Assembly (NCBI RefSeq): GCF_001039355.2
Contig: NW_019776075.1
Coordinates: forward strand, 41,341-105,340
Direction of reading: 5' to 3'
Origin: Lingula anatina
Lineage: Eukaryota; Brachiopoda; Lingulata; Lingulida; Lingulidae
Length of the DNA: 64,000 nt
Shown here in pieces: positions 46,901-58,600 of this stretch. The notes below the pieces were generated by a model that searched no databases, was not told the origin of the DNA, and saw only the letters and a program-made list of their open reading frames with translations. Positions within the stretch are counted from its first letter, which is position 1; every line of letters begins with the position of its first letter. The translations under genes were made by a program, and so were the position numbers.

Positions 46901-49900
46901 GTTAATCTAAAATGTAAATTAAGTTCATGTATAAAAGTAGAGAGACTGAGAGAGTAAGGGGACAGATACCACAGAGAGAGATGGTAGAAGAGACCTGAGT
47001 CTTCAGTCGGTTGAATAAATCATGTAGCAGAAAACTAAACCTGCCTGTCTCAGCTGACTTATTGGTGAAAAAGAAACCAAAGAAAGTGTATAACCACTGA
47101 CTGGTTATTACAAAATATCCGCATTTGAGATTCTCTCTCTCTCTCTACATAATAAAAGAATAGATCAAATCTCATAAAAATTAATTTATCACTTCATTAG
47201 TAATGTGGTAAAGTACTTTTTACCACTCTGTGATAGTAAGGAGAACATACACTATTTGGGTACCCAAATTTTTTTGTATTCTGATTTTAAATCTACTTTT
47301 TAACTTATCATTCCACATTCAAATTATAAAATATCATCTGTATTTTTTCACATCTTTCCTTTCTATGCTATCAGTCAATCTATTAACATTCCCCTTTACT
47401 TTTGGTTATGATGTGATGTTTTGCGCTCTTTCATAATATCTGTCATAATGCATTTTTACAACTCCCATTGTTAGCTTTCAATCAAAGAATTGTTAATGCT
47501 AAATTAGATAATGTTGTGACAATCAATTAGTTGGTAATTTGTATTAATAGATATTTTCCATTACCTAGTCATGAGAGAGTGGTAACTTTTCTTTCTTGTT
47601 GATGTCTCTTACTTTTCATAACTTCTATGATTTTACTCTTTCTCACTCTTTGACTTATTGGCATGTAAGTTTCATCAATCATTAAATGTAAAATTCATTT
47701 CCCTAAATTAAAAAAAAAAACAATACTTGTATTAGTATTTTATTTTCATTACGATATATTGATTGAAATAAAATTGTTCGCCAAAAGGTCCCTATTATAA
47801 TCATTATTTAAAATTAGCATTAAAGTATGCTTATCTCAAATAATAATAAAACTAAAATTACAAGAGTAGAAGTAAGCTCTGCCATCGCTTTTACATGCAC
47901 AAGTATACTCCATAGGTCCCAGGTGCCCTGAGATCCACCCTGAGCACAGTAAACTGGTGAAGTCAGACATAATCAGTTCTAGTTATGTCTGTGAAGTTGG
48001 CTACCACATGAACGGAGACAGTAGTTTTTCCATAGTTTGTCTTCCAAGTGGAAAGTGGAATATGACAGCAGGTTGCTCAAGTAAGTCGAGTACCCTCCAG
48101 CCAACAGTTAAGGATGGTCTTGGGTTCCACTTAATTATCAGTAAGGGTTGCCAACAGATCTTTACCGAACGAATTTGGTTGTTACGTAACCCGTGTCACT
48201 ATAGTGCCTTCTGTTGGTGAATTGTTGACATATTTTTTCTTTGTCGGTTTTCGCTGTGCTGCAGGTGTTGTCCTATTGTCTCCCTGATTCTTGAGCTCTT
48301 AAGTAAAGATACTTGCCATTTAGCTTTGGATAGTACAGCTCGGCCCAGTGATACAATGATAATGTTGGAGGCCTTCAGCGATATCTTTGAAACACTCTAA
48401 ACATGAAACTATATTAGTTAACATTGTCTTTATTTATCCTCTTTTCAATTTTTAATTGGGAGCATATCTCGTAAAGAAGGTAAAGTGGCAAAAAAGGTAG
48501 AGTTGTAGTACCATTATAAAGAAACAAATAATTTAAAATATTGTTTTATCAGAATCCATTTTAATAAACGTGATTGGGAATAAAACATTTAACTCCAAGT
48601 TTTAACTATTTTTTTATTTCAGACGTCAACGAGTGTAACCTGGGCACCCACAATTGCAGTCAACACGCAAACTGCACAGATTTACCCGGTATTTTTACCT
48701 GCTCTTGTAATTCTGGTTACACCGGTGATGGCTATAACTGTCATGACATTGATGAATGCCAAACAACCAACAACTGCAGCTCCTCAGCTAGCTGTACCAA
48801 TACCAATGGTGGCTATACCTGCTCTTGTAATTCTGGCTTCACTGGTGATGGCTATAACTGTTATGATATTGACGAATGTAAAACAACCAACAACTGCAGC
48901 TCCACAGCTAGCTGTACCAATACCAATGGTGGCTATACCTGCTCTTGTAATTCTGGCTACACCGGTGATGGCTATAACTGTCATGACATTGATGAATGCC
49001 AAACAACCAACAACTGCAGATCCTCAGCTAGCTGTACCAATACAAATGGTNGCAAAACAACCAACAACTGCAGCTCCTCATCTAGCTGTACCAATACGAA
49101 TGGTGGCTATACCTGCTCTTGTAATTCTGGTCACACTGGTGATGGCTACAACTGTAATGATATTGATGAATGCAAAACTACCAACAACTGCAGCCCTTTG
49201 GCTAGCTGTACCAATACCAATGGTGGCTTCAAATGCACATGCAATACTGGATATAATGGAGAGGGCCATGTTTGTTTAAGTACATGTGTCGCGTGTTTTT
49301 TATCTTGGAAATGTTTACAACATTTTAATGGATAGTTATTGTTGCACTATGATATCGTCATGGGCAGAACTCAAACAATTAATAGTAAAATGGTATATTA
49401 GATTTTTACTTGTTGAAGACTTTACAGAAATAGTTTACACTGAATTAAAAAATACGTACACAAAATATTCTGTAGATGGCATTTAAGTATCACTAAGTTT
49501 GTAAAAAATGTGAATTTAAATTTTATTTCCTGGATAAATTCAATTAAATCAGACTGTTTTTATTATCAATAAAACATTAAAACACCAGTAAAAATGTATA
49601 TTTTTGTAAGAGACCATCATTATTCGCATACGGTTTTTAAATCTGTTCATGTTATTCGATCGTCAGCAAATAATCATTTTTATGGTATTTAGCCTTTGTT
49701 AAGTAGTAAAATATGTAGTAAAAGATAAGAAGCGTTAATGAGATAAAAAAAAATAAGATGACCTTTTTTACAGAAATTTAGGAAGAAAAACGTAGTTCAC
49801 TTTTCATTTTTACCTTTCCAGTCGTAAAATGTCAGCTGCCAGAGTTACCAGACAAGGTCGCAGTTAAGTACGATACCCTGGTATTTGGCAGCACTTTAAC

Positions 49901-51947
49901 ATACAGCTGTAGCGATGGAGACTTGGTGTTGGCAGGGAGTTCAACAGCAGTTTGCATGAATAACGGGAGTTGGAGTTCCGAACCCCCATCTTGCACGGGT
50001 AAATATGCTAAGATATGTAAATAGAAAGGATGAAAATGTTTATGTCTAAACCGATGTCTCTAATTCATTTTAAATTTCATGTAATTACGTAGATTTGAGT
50101 GGGCAAGAAAACGAGGAAAATGGCTAGTTAACGAAACGGGTCTTGTTTCAACAATTTGAATGAAGATACACGATGTAAAAGTAGTCACTATTAAATACTA
50201 ATGGAAAGTTAATAAATAGGTAAGTAACGATACAGAGTAGAAAATGAAAACTGACCAGTGTTATTATTTGCACCAATAAGGAGTATAATTGTATTAGAAA
50301 GGGGTGAATATTTTTTACACTTTGTGAAAGAAAAGGGGGTGCTAAAGATGGTTCCTAATGGGTAAACGATACACTTTCCGTAAACTGTTTTTTCTTTGCA
50401 TCTTTTGTTAACCAGTTTCACATTTTCCTATACATGATGCAAGCTAGAACGAAATACTTGAGCTTTTCTGCAGTGTATTATTGAATAGTCTTCCTTGCGA
50501 CACTGAATGCTATGGAATGATTTTTTTAGGTTTTACTTCACAAGAAGGCAAAAATGACCGAACAGAAAGACGGGATTTCAGGAGTAAGTCACTGAACAAC
50601 AAGGGTTGCAGTAGTATAAATAGATCTTCAGCTACACTCGTCTCAGATGTTTTCGTCACATCAACATAGAACACCTTTTTTGGAACCGCAATATTTTGAG
50701 ACCAGAACACGCAAAAGAAAATATTTGGTTATTGACAAATAATCTATATTTTAGCAAACCTTTTTCTGATGAATTTTACTCATTACAATACCACCCAAAC
50801 AATGAAGCAAGCTTTTAATGATGGTAAACTTAAAATGATATTTGTAAGGTTTTAGTTCTTTTTAAAGCGGTTTTGTACCATATTTTTAAATGTGACATAT
50901 TCACGTAATGGTAATCAATGTATTTCGTGAGTTATTCACAAAACTAAAAACAATCCAAGGATATGAAGGCTATACGAAATGTACACGGTACGGTTTAAGG
51001 GTCATTCCCGTATTCAACTTTCTCTTTTAAACTCTTCATTAAGATATCCTGTGGATCATCATAGCTGGGATAGTTGTATTGGCTCTGGGTATCGTTTGCT
51101 GTGTGATGCTGGCGATAGTCCGGGGAGGGAAAGGGTAATCTCCAATTATTTCCTTTCTTTGCGTTAGATTGCATCATATATAACAAATACATTTATTTTC
51201 ATGTATTAATTATCGCTTATTGCTTTATTTTCATGTATTAATTATCGCTTGTTGCTTGCTGAGCTTTTGTATTGAAATCAAAATTGAAAATATGATATAA
51301 AGTGCTATAATTGATAAATACCTTTTAAAAACCATATCTGATAGACATCAATTTTTTTAAAAATAGGATTTGATGATAACAACATGTACGTTTTAGAGAT
51401 CCGATTATATAATGTTTGGCGTAAATATCTTTCCCATATAATACTTAAATATACATTTTAATTACGTAAGCGCGTATTGCGTGCACTTTGCCTGTGAATG
51501 TGATAATAAAACTAAACATTTTCATAAATTTCAGTAAAACTGGATACAATAAGCACCGTAGAATGAGAGAAAGCATTTCCAGCACAGTGCTGAACCCAAT
51601 GTATATCAAAGTATTGGCAGATACGACCACAAGAGAACGTGGTGGAATGACGTCAGTCACAGGTAAAAGTGATTAAGATGCCTAAAGTTTTATTTTCTTT
51701 GTTAATCTCAAACTACGGACCTGTATGATAAACTGCATATACTAAAAACGTGGAAGATGATAAATTCATTTAAACGCTACTCATTTCAGGCAATCGCCAT
51801 TTCTGCAATCATCTTGATGAAAGCGTTCTCCCTCGACTAGATCTAATATCTGAAGAAACATCCGTAGATGTCACCCGCTGTCATTCCATTGAAGAAGGAA
51901 CTGTTGAAATATATGACACCGTAGATTTTACACAAAACAGGAGTTAA
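43950..51947 (+). CDS. Gene G: CTLD-CTLD-CCP-EGF-CCP transmembrane receptor
   Basis: Exons: 43950-44031 (signal peptide; a second in-frame ATG at 43965), 44194-44436 and 45236-45421 (CTLD-1), 45594-45902 and 46509-46652 (CTLD-2), 47916-48080 (CCP-1), 48623-49279 (about six EGFs, single N at 49051), 49822-49998 (CCP-2), 50530-50583 (stalk), 51044-51134 (TM), 51535-51662 and 51790-51947 (tail, stop TAA). The total is 798 codons with the N counted. CTLD-1 has WIGA, GEPNF and KWND with EDRVMLW lacking Cys. CTLD-2 has WIGAVW and no Ca2+ motifs. CCP-2 is a different sushi type from CCP-1 ([11 protein letters not shown]). The TM exon is 91 nt, not 88, and its sequence (WIIIAGIVVLALGIVCC) is unlike the others. 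In the tail the ITIM Tyr is Ser (ESISSTV) but LNPMY stays, and VEIYDTVDFTQ ends the protein as in gene E. Predicted membrane lectin with selectin-like modules. Confidence 0.9.
48623..49279 (+). repeat. EGF exon of gene G with a collapsed join
   Basis: It starts with the distinct [21 protein letters not shown], continues with 120-bp cbEGF units and ends with a diverged unit (CNTGYNGEGHVC). The single N at 49051 joins the middle of one unit (TNTNG) directly to the linker of the next (KTTNNC), so at least most of one repeat is missing there. The frame is kept by chance. Confidence 0.9.
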
Positions 51948-52429
51948 ATGTGTATTCTGTAGACAAGAAAGTGATGATGGGCACTACCGTCAATGTCGTG
52001 CCCCCGTGACCTGAACGTATAGCCTCATTTTCTGCTTTGAGAATATTGTTCTTGATTCTTCTCGTAAGAGTCATAATGTAACAAGATTCAATGGTTCTCA
52101 AGTCATTTAATTTTTTTAAAATAACATCTGGAGAAATTATATCAACAAAGAACTATTACGTTTTCATCACAGTGTAGAAGAATGTGATCGGTAGACAGCT
52201 ATTTTACCATAATTTTTTGTTACTGTTACAATTATTAAGTTACAAAACTATGGTATTTAGTGCTCTGTCTATAATCTTATTATTGCATACATGGAGCAAC
52301 TAGGCAGCCGACCATAAAACAGTGACCTATAGCGTAACCTTTGAGATATACGAACACCAATTATATATTTAATATGTATTTCCTCTATGAGTGAAGAACA
52401 TATTTTAACCGATTGGCTGACGTACATGT

Positions 52430-53045
52430 ACATGTAGGAGGGAGTTTGATCAGCCGATTTGCCAGAAGGTTGGGTTGGTCCACGACAACCATTCAGAGGG
52501 TTAGAAAACATCATTACCAAACACAAACAGCCACATGGGAAAGCTTGCCGTCTACATGCCAGATGGCATACCAGAGCTCTTGCCTAGACACTCGCCAACA
52601 AAAGGGGAGTGATACTGCTTTTAGATTGAGGCAGGTTGACCGTTGTCAGAAGTGATAGACGCGTAAGATGGTAAGAAGTATCTCATGGTATAGGCGTTGG
52701 CTACTATGGTGTAGGCGAAGTGGTATTGGTCAACGTGGACCGTAACACAGAGCAATGCATCCAAATACCGGAAAGAAACTCTATGCAAACGCAGCAAGGC
52801 AACATTTACAACTGATGAGGTGGTCACAACAATTGGCATTTGTTGCTCGATTGATACGCCGGACAATAGGCCTGCCCAGCACGATTAGACACAATGTATA
52901 TAAGGGCAGCAATCTACATGTAATGCACACATGAAAATTATTATGAAATTGATTCACACCTTTGTCACAATGCATGATAACCTATTATGACCCACGAGAT
53001 ATAGAGATACGCCTATCTGACCGTTATCTAACTTAACTAACCAGT
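52430..53045 (+). mobile_element. Decayed DNA transposon, probably Tc1/mariner-like
   Basis: The start translates to SLISRFARRLGWSTTTIQRV, resembling the N-terminal helix-turn-helix of Tc1/mariner transposases. The frame then breaks repeatedly. The end (about 52850-53045) is repeated at 35855-36040. Family assignment rests on the HTH-like stretch only, so it is tentative. Confidence 0.4.
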
Positions 53046-54803
53046 ATTACATTCCCTTCAATGACAAATGTACAAAATATTAGTTTACGTTGAAGACATC
53101 CTGTCAAATATTTTCTTGCAGGGGCGCTGATTCTTCATTTACGCGGGAAAATGGTCACAAAACGAATTTTTCAGGGTGAACGACAATTTTCCCATACTTA
53201 TAATTGGTGAATCACATTCAAAGTTAGTATATTGTTTTTTAAGAATGTGGTTTTTGTAATAAACTCATTGACATATGACATTCATATCGCCTTTTTCGTT
53301 TTAGCTGCCTGACTGTCGAAGGCAGTTGACACGAGGAAAATATATATAAATTTATTGACTGACATTTTCAATAATTGGCCATTCTTTTCGTTGGAGTTCC
53401 AATGGTGAATGAAACATGTTCAAGACACAATCCTCTCCATAAAAAACGGTCACTGGGCATTTCTTTAAAAGATGTTAAGCTTTTATGTAGCAAGAAATTA
53501 AACAATTGGGACAAAGGGAGAAAACCATTGTGTTCAACGGTGTCAATTGTTAAGTGTGATAATAAGATTGGTTAAACGCGATGACAAGACGAACGGATAT
53601 ATGTCAACTTAGATAATACATAGATAATAACAAATATGGCGAGTAACGTCATAACCCAAAATTTCTTAATATCCCAGCGTTTGAAAAGCAGACCTGTTAT
53701 TAAGAATCAGCAATGCATTGGGTCGTTTTCGTTTTTAAAAGAAAGAAAGAGCGTCAACGTGATTTCTGGCAAAATGGAATTTATGTATTTTGAAAAATGT
53801 ATTAATCCACTGAACGTGGTTTACGGGTAGTATGACATGGTAAGGTACCGGGTAAGCTACTGACTGATGTGATGTTCAAGTCTGACTTTGCTATTCTTGG
53901 GAGAGGTATCTTTAAACCCCAAAAGTGTGCTACTTTAAGATGGGCACCAGGTGTCTCTATTCTACATACATGAATGCACCCAAGATAATATTCTAGTACA
54001 CGGCCAATAAACTGAGGTCAATAAACTTAATAAAGGTTCCGTTTGAAGACTATGAATGAATAAATAAATGCCGTCAATTCAAATTTCGGCGAGGAGGATA
54101 CATACAGTAGGCATATAACGATACAAGGAAGAGGAAATCCGAGGTGTGACGTGTGGAAAGATATGACCTCGCTGCCAGTTTCAGATTGTATACAAGGCAG
54201 TGAACTAAATACGCCACTTGTCTCCATATGTCCCCTTTTTGGTTAAAAACTTTTTAACATCGTTTGTACTGTGATTGTTTAATGTACTATAATTTTTCAT
54301 TATTACTTGCTGTCCAATGCAATCGTTATAGGATTTATGTTAACGTTAGTTAAAATAAACCAAGTAATATGCACACCACACGGACGAAAAGTGCTTTCTG
54401 TTTATGCAAATAAAGCAAATGCTGTTTTTTGTTTATTTTCTCCTACCGAAGCTCTAGCTGGCAGGGGTCCTCCTTGACAGACGTAGAGGTAGCAACTAGA
54501 TCAATCTAAACATAGTTTACATTATGAAGGTTAGCGTCAGGGTATCATTGAAACTATCTCTCCACTTCACCATGTCCACACATTATATCTCCATTAACTA
54601 CCTCCTTGGGGCTTTATCAACGCCACTTAAACCTTGTAGACACAGTAAGCGCCATGTTTTATCTTTGCACGAGGGTAAACGAACAAACTCTGGCATGTGT
54701 TAGTGTGTGTCATGAAAAGGGATGGTGTGCCTCTGTCGGCCGAATGTGTAGAGCGAACCGGCACGTGCACACATTTTCGCCACCGACACAGACACACAAC
54801 GCT

Positions 54804-54835
54804 CCCCCCCCCCCCGAGACACACACACATACACA

Positions 54836-54882
<47 letters not shown>
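54804..54882. repeat. Compound microsatellite C(n)-AC(n)-AG(n)
   Basis: Twelve C, then an interrupted (AC)n tract, then about sixteen AG units. Several overlapping short ORFs on both strands are products of this repeat. Confidence 0.97.
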
Positions 54883-54886
<4 letters not shown>

Positions 54887-55521
54887 CATTTGCAAGTCAT
54901 AGTAATCAGATAATTGACAACTGAACAGAAATCCAGCTCTTCTCGGCTGTACTCCATCTACCCAGATTGACGGCTGCTGGGCTGGTGCCTAATAACCCTT
55001 ATTAGAATATTTTTTCTTTTGCGATATTTATATTTTAAATCTTGTTTTACATACATGTATTTGTCTTTATTGATTTATGTCGCAAATATAGAATCTATAA
55101 AAAGCTCTTGTTAGTGGAGCGAGAGTTTGATTAAAACAAATACATTAACTAATTAAGTAGAGCAAAAGTTAACTGACCTATCCAGTTCCTATTTCATTTT
55201 ACAAAATTAGAATACACAGATGGAGCTCAGATACACTTTCTTGCTTTCTTTGTGCCTTTGAACAAATACACTAAAAAAAACAAGACAGCAACAATTGCAA
55301 AGGCTAATTAGTGGTTACTCTGATCTCTGACATATTTTTGTTGCGTTTGTCACATTAACTAAATAGAACTAAATAGAATTTCGTAATGAATTCTTGTCTT
55401 TATCCTTTATTTAACCTGTTACTATGCGTATATGACATGTAGAACAATCAAAAAGTGAATATTTTCCGTTTTAGGCTGTAAATGAAATTCATTTCTAGAT
55501 ATGCGCATAGAGACCGTTGTG

Positions 55522-55639
55522 TCAATACTTGATATCTGAATGTGTCCGTGATAAGTCTTCAGGCCATGGTTGGACCTCTGATATATATGAATTATAATCA
55601 GATGTGCTTCATACACACATACAGTCATAATCGGCCTAA
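55522..55639 (+). promoter_or_regulatory. Conserved proximal promoter of gene H
   Basis: Paralogous to 43830-43949. TATATATGA at 55582-55590 lies where gene G has TATATAAG, about 50 bases before the start codon. The blocks around GATATCTGAAT and CAGATGTGCTTC are kept. Confidence 0.5.
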
Positions 55640-58600
55640 ATGGCTGTCTCTCACATGCAGAACCATATGATATTGTTGGCTGTTGTTTTGGTGATACTTT
55701 GCAATGTTCCTGTAGGTAAGAACATGTTTTGTTCAAAATTCTTAAACATTGTGTCATGAGGCGCTTCGTAATTTTCTTTCTTTTTTCTTTTTTTAAGGAC
55801 ACCTGTTCCTTAGTTGTGTTGAAAACAGCTGATGTACATGTAAACCCATTTTCTTTGTTTCTACCAGGCGGTCAGCTTTGTCAAGGAACTGATGTAGTGT
55901 ATTTCAACTCCAAGTGTCTTCAGCTTTTTAAAGAACGGAAGTCTTGGACGGACGCTGGAAATGATTGTAAGTCTAGAAATGGAACCTTGGTAGTCATAGA
56001 CAACAAGAAATCAGATGATTTCGTCAGGGAAAGCTATTTAAAAAGGAAGGGACTTAATGTCGACGTTTGGATTGGCGCCTCGGCTACAAAAAGATGGCGT
56101 TGGGACGACGGTAAGTGTTATCATTCTTTTCATGGATTTTTGTAACAACTATAATATTTTATTTTATTTTATATGTATGTAAGTTTAAACCATGTGCTGT
56201 TTTATCCTATGTATAAACAAGAAAATGTATCATTTGTAACATATCATCAGCTGTAACTATAAGGGAGATTTATTTTTATTTCATGTTTATACAGTACATA
56301 AAATTATACTTTATACATGTAAGAGGTTCCTAGTAGAACTACGTTTTATCACCAGGTACGGAAATTGTGCACGCATTGGCCAGGAGCAAGAAATAATTAA
56401 TAATGATAATTATTGAAACCATAACATAGTTAAAAGATTAATTAAGATTAAATAGCCCAAGCCTTTAAAAACTACATTTACATGTTGTAAAAGAAAGCAA
56501 ATAAAAGTATTGCGGAATTGAAATGATTTGGAGATAAAAAGTTCAAATTATCATTGTCATTCCTAATTTTCCTAAAGGAAGATTTGAATAGACCAATCCT
56601 ATGTTTTCGTTAGCAGGGCATCGTCATATTATAAGTAAGGAAAAATAATATCAAGTGACCTTACCGGTATTTATAAATTAATGAACAATAAAAATAATTG
56701 CTGATTTTGCTGACAATGATAAGGTCTCAATGCCCGTTAGGTTGTGTCTGCTGCATGACAAAAATTACATATATTTAAACGTTTTAAACTACTTACTTGG
56801 GAAGAATATAATAAATTTAGGAAATTATCAAACGTTCATATACAAAAGGAATCCATCCATTCATCAATATTTTTATTTCAGACGGGCAGCCCCTCCCCTG
56901 GGCGGCGTGGGGCCCCGGAGAGCCGAATTTCAACGGCGGAAATGAAGATCGTGTCATGCTGTGGAGAGACTTTGATTACAAGTGGAACGACGAAGCCAAA
57001 ACAACAACCCACATATACAGACCTGACGAAAGTCACGAGGAAAAATCCAACGCTATTTGCGAATTTAGTAAGTACTGCAATGAATATATTGAATCTTTAA
57101 ATTGTTGAAAATATCTTCGCATGTATATTGGTCTGCTTTTTCGTTTGTGGTCAAACTTTTGTTTCGCGAAAGAGTAAAAATTCAAAGTTTTGAAACTAAC
57201 CAAAGCCTATTGACAACTTAATTTATTTTTAATTTATGGTGTAATCACATCAAATTGCATGAAATGATAGGCCATTACTTTTCCAACCTACCAAATTACG
57301 ATCGGCAATATTTAAGATTTTTGAACTGTGTTTGTAGATAGACGTCTGTGAAAGAGAAAACAAAAAGCATAAAACCTTTTAATATTCCTTTCCGAAATAA
57401 TTCAGTTTGATGTAGAAATTATGTATTAAAGCATAATGTATTAAACCATTATTGGCAGATTTATTTTAAAAGTTAGGTTTTAAGGCTATATTGTAATATC
57501 GGAAATGGACAGGACATAACGTCGTGGACATTCCATAATAAAACTACGTGTACATTACTTTCTAAAACCGAATTTACACCTGTGCTATATTTCAGACAAC
57601 GGTCAGAGCTGTCCCGGAGAAACTAACTGTGGATCCGGCGTCTTTTACAATGGGTCATGTTTTTGTCTGGAGGTTCACCCGGGCCGAGTAAGCCAAGATG
57701 GATATACTTGGGGGCAGGCAAACAGCCTATGTCTCAACAGAGGAGCAAGACTTGCCCATATTGAAAACCAGTCCACACAGAATGCTATAGTCAGCCATAT
57801 TAAAGCAGAAAGCGTGAGGGACAAGTGGCGTTATGCTGGAAATTACTGGATTGGCGCAGTTTGGGACATAGCAGAACAGTATAACTGGGTTTGGGAAAAT
57901 GGTATGTTCACATAAACTATAAAGAATCATTGGAAGGGGCTTGGTAACGTTAGCAAAAAACGTATCAATGTATTCTAACTCGTTTCAGAATTAGATTGAT
58001 AAATTTTGAATAATGATAGTCTTGCCGATATAATGTCTTACTGCAGTTTTCAAGAGGGAAACCATCCGTCATCACCAACAACGTGTCAAAAATGGGCCAT
58101 TGATAAAATTAGCAAGTGTTTCTTTTCATATAAAAAATCTCAATTATAAAAATTTCGCTTCGAAACCTAAAACATCATTTAGAACGGGTTTGTTTTAATG
58201 TCAGTGTTCGGCATTCTGATATAAATCTTGAAAACGCGATCAGATTGATCTAGATGAGCTAATAAATTGCCCCATATATTTGGATGAAGGAATTATATTT
58301 ACAGTACATTGTATTTATAATACCGAATATCTGTCCTCAGATCTCAAGGCGCAGTTTGTCAAATATCTTTTTTTGTGTGTGTTTTAGGAAAGCAGTTAGA
58401 TTATTTTAACTGGGACCCACATGGAACTCATCAAGCAAATGCTCGCAACGCCATCAAGCTTGGCTGGTCAAGAGAATTCAGATGGGTCACTGGGGTTGCC
58501 ACAGACACGAACTATTACATGTGTCAGTCTGGTAGGGAGTGCTTCTTTTATTTCAACAAATGCCAGGATATGATATTCTCTCTCTCTCTCTCTCTCTCTG

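Larger units (their letters stand above)
51948..55639. other. Intergenic region between genes G and H
   Basis: 3.7 kb without receptor exons. It contains a decayed transposon (52430-53045), several short chance ORFs and a compound C/AC/AG microsatellite (54804-54882). The last 120 bases are the conserved upstream block of gene H. Confidence 0.6.

Noticed and set aside
54606-54924. Overlapping ORFs on both strands with His/Thr and Arg/Glu or Ser/Leu and Cys/Val runs
   Set aside because: Produced by the AC/AG microsatellite at 54804-54882.
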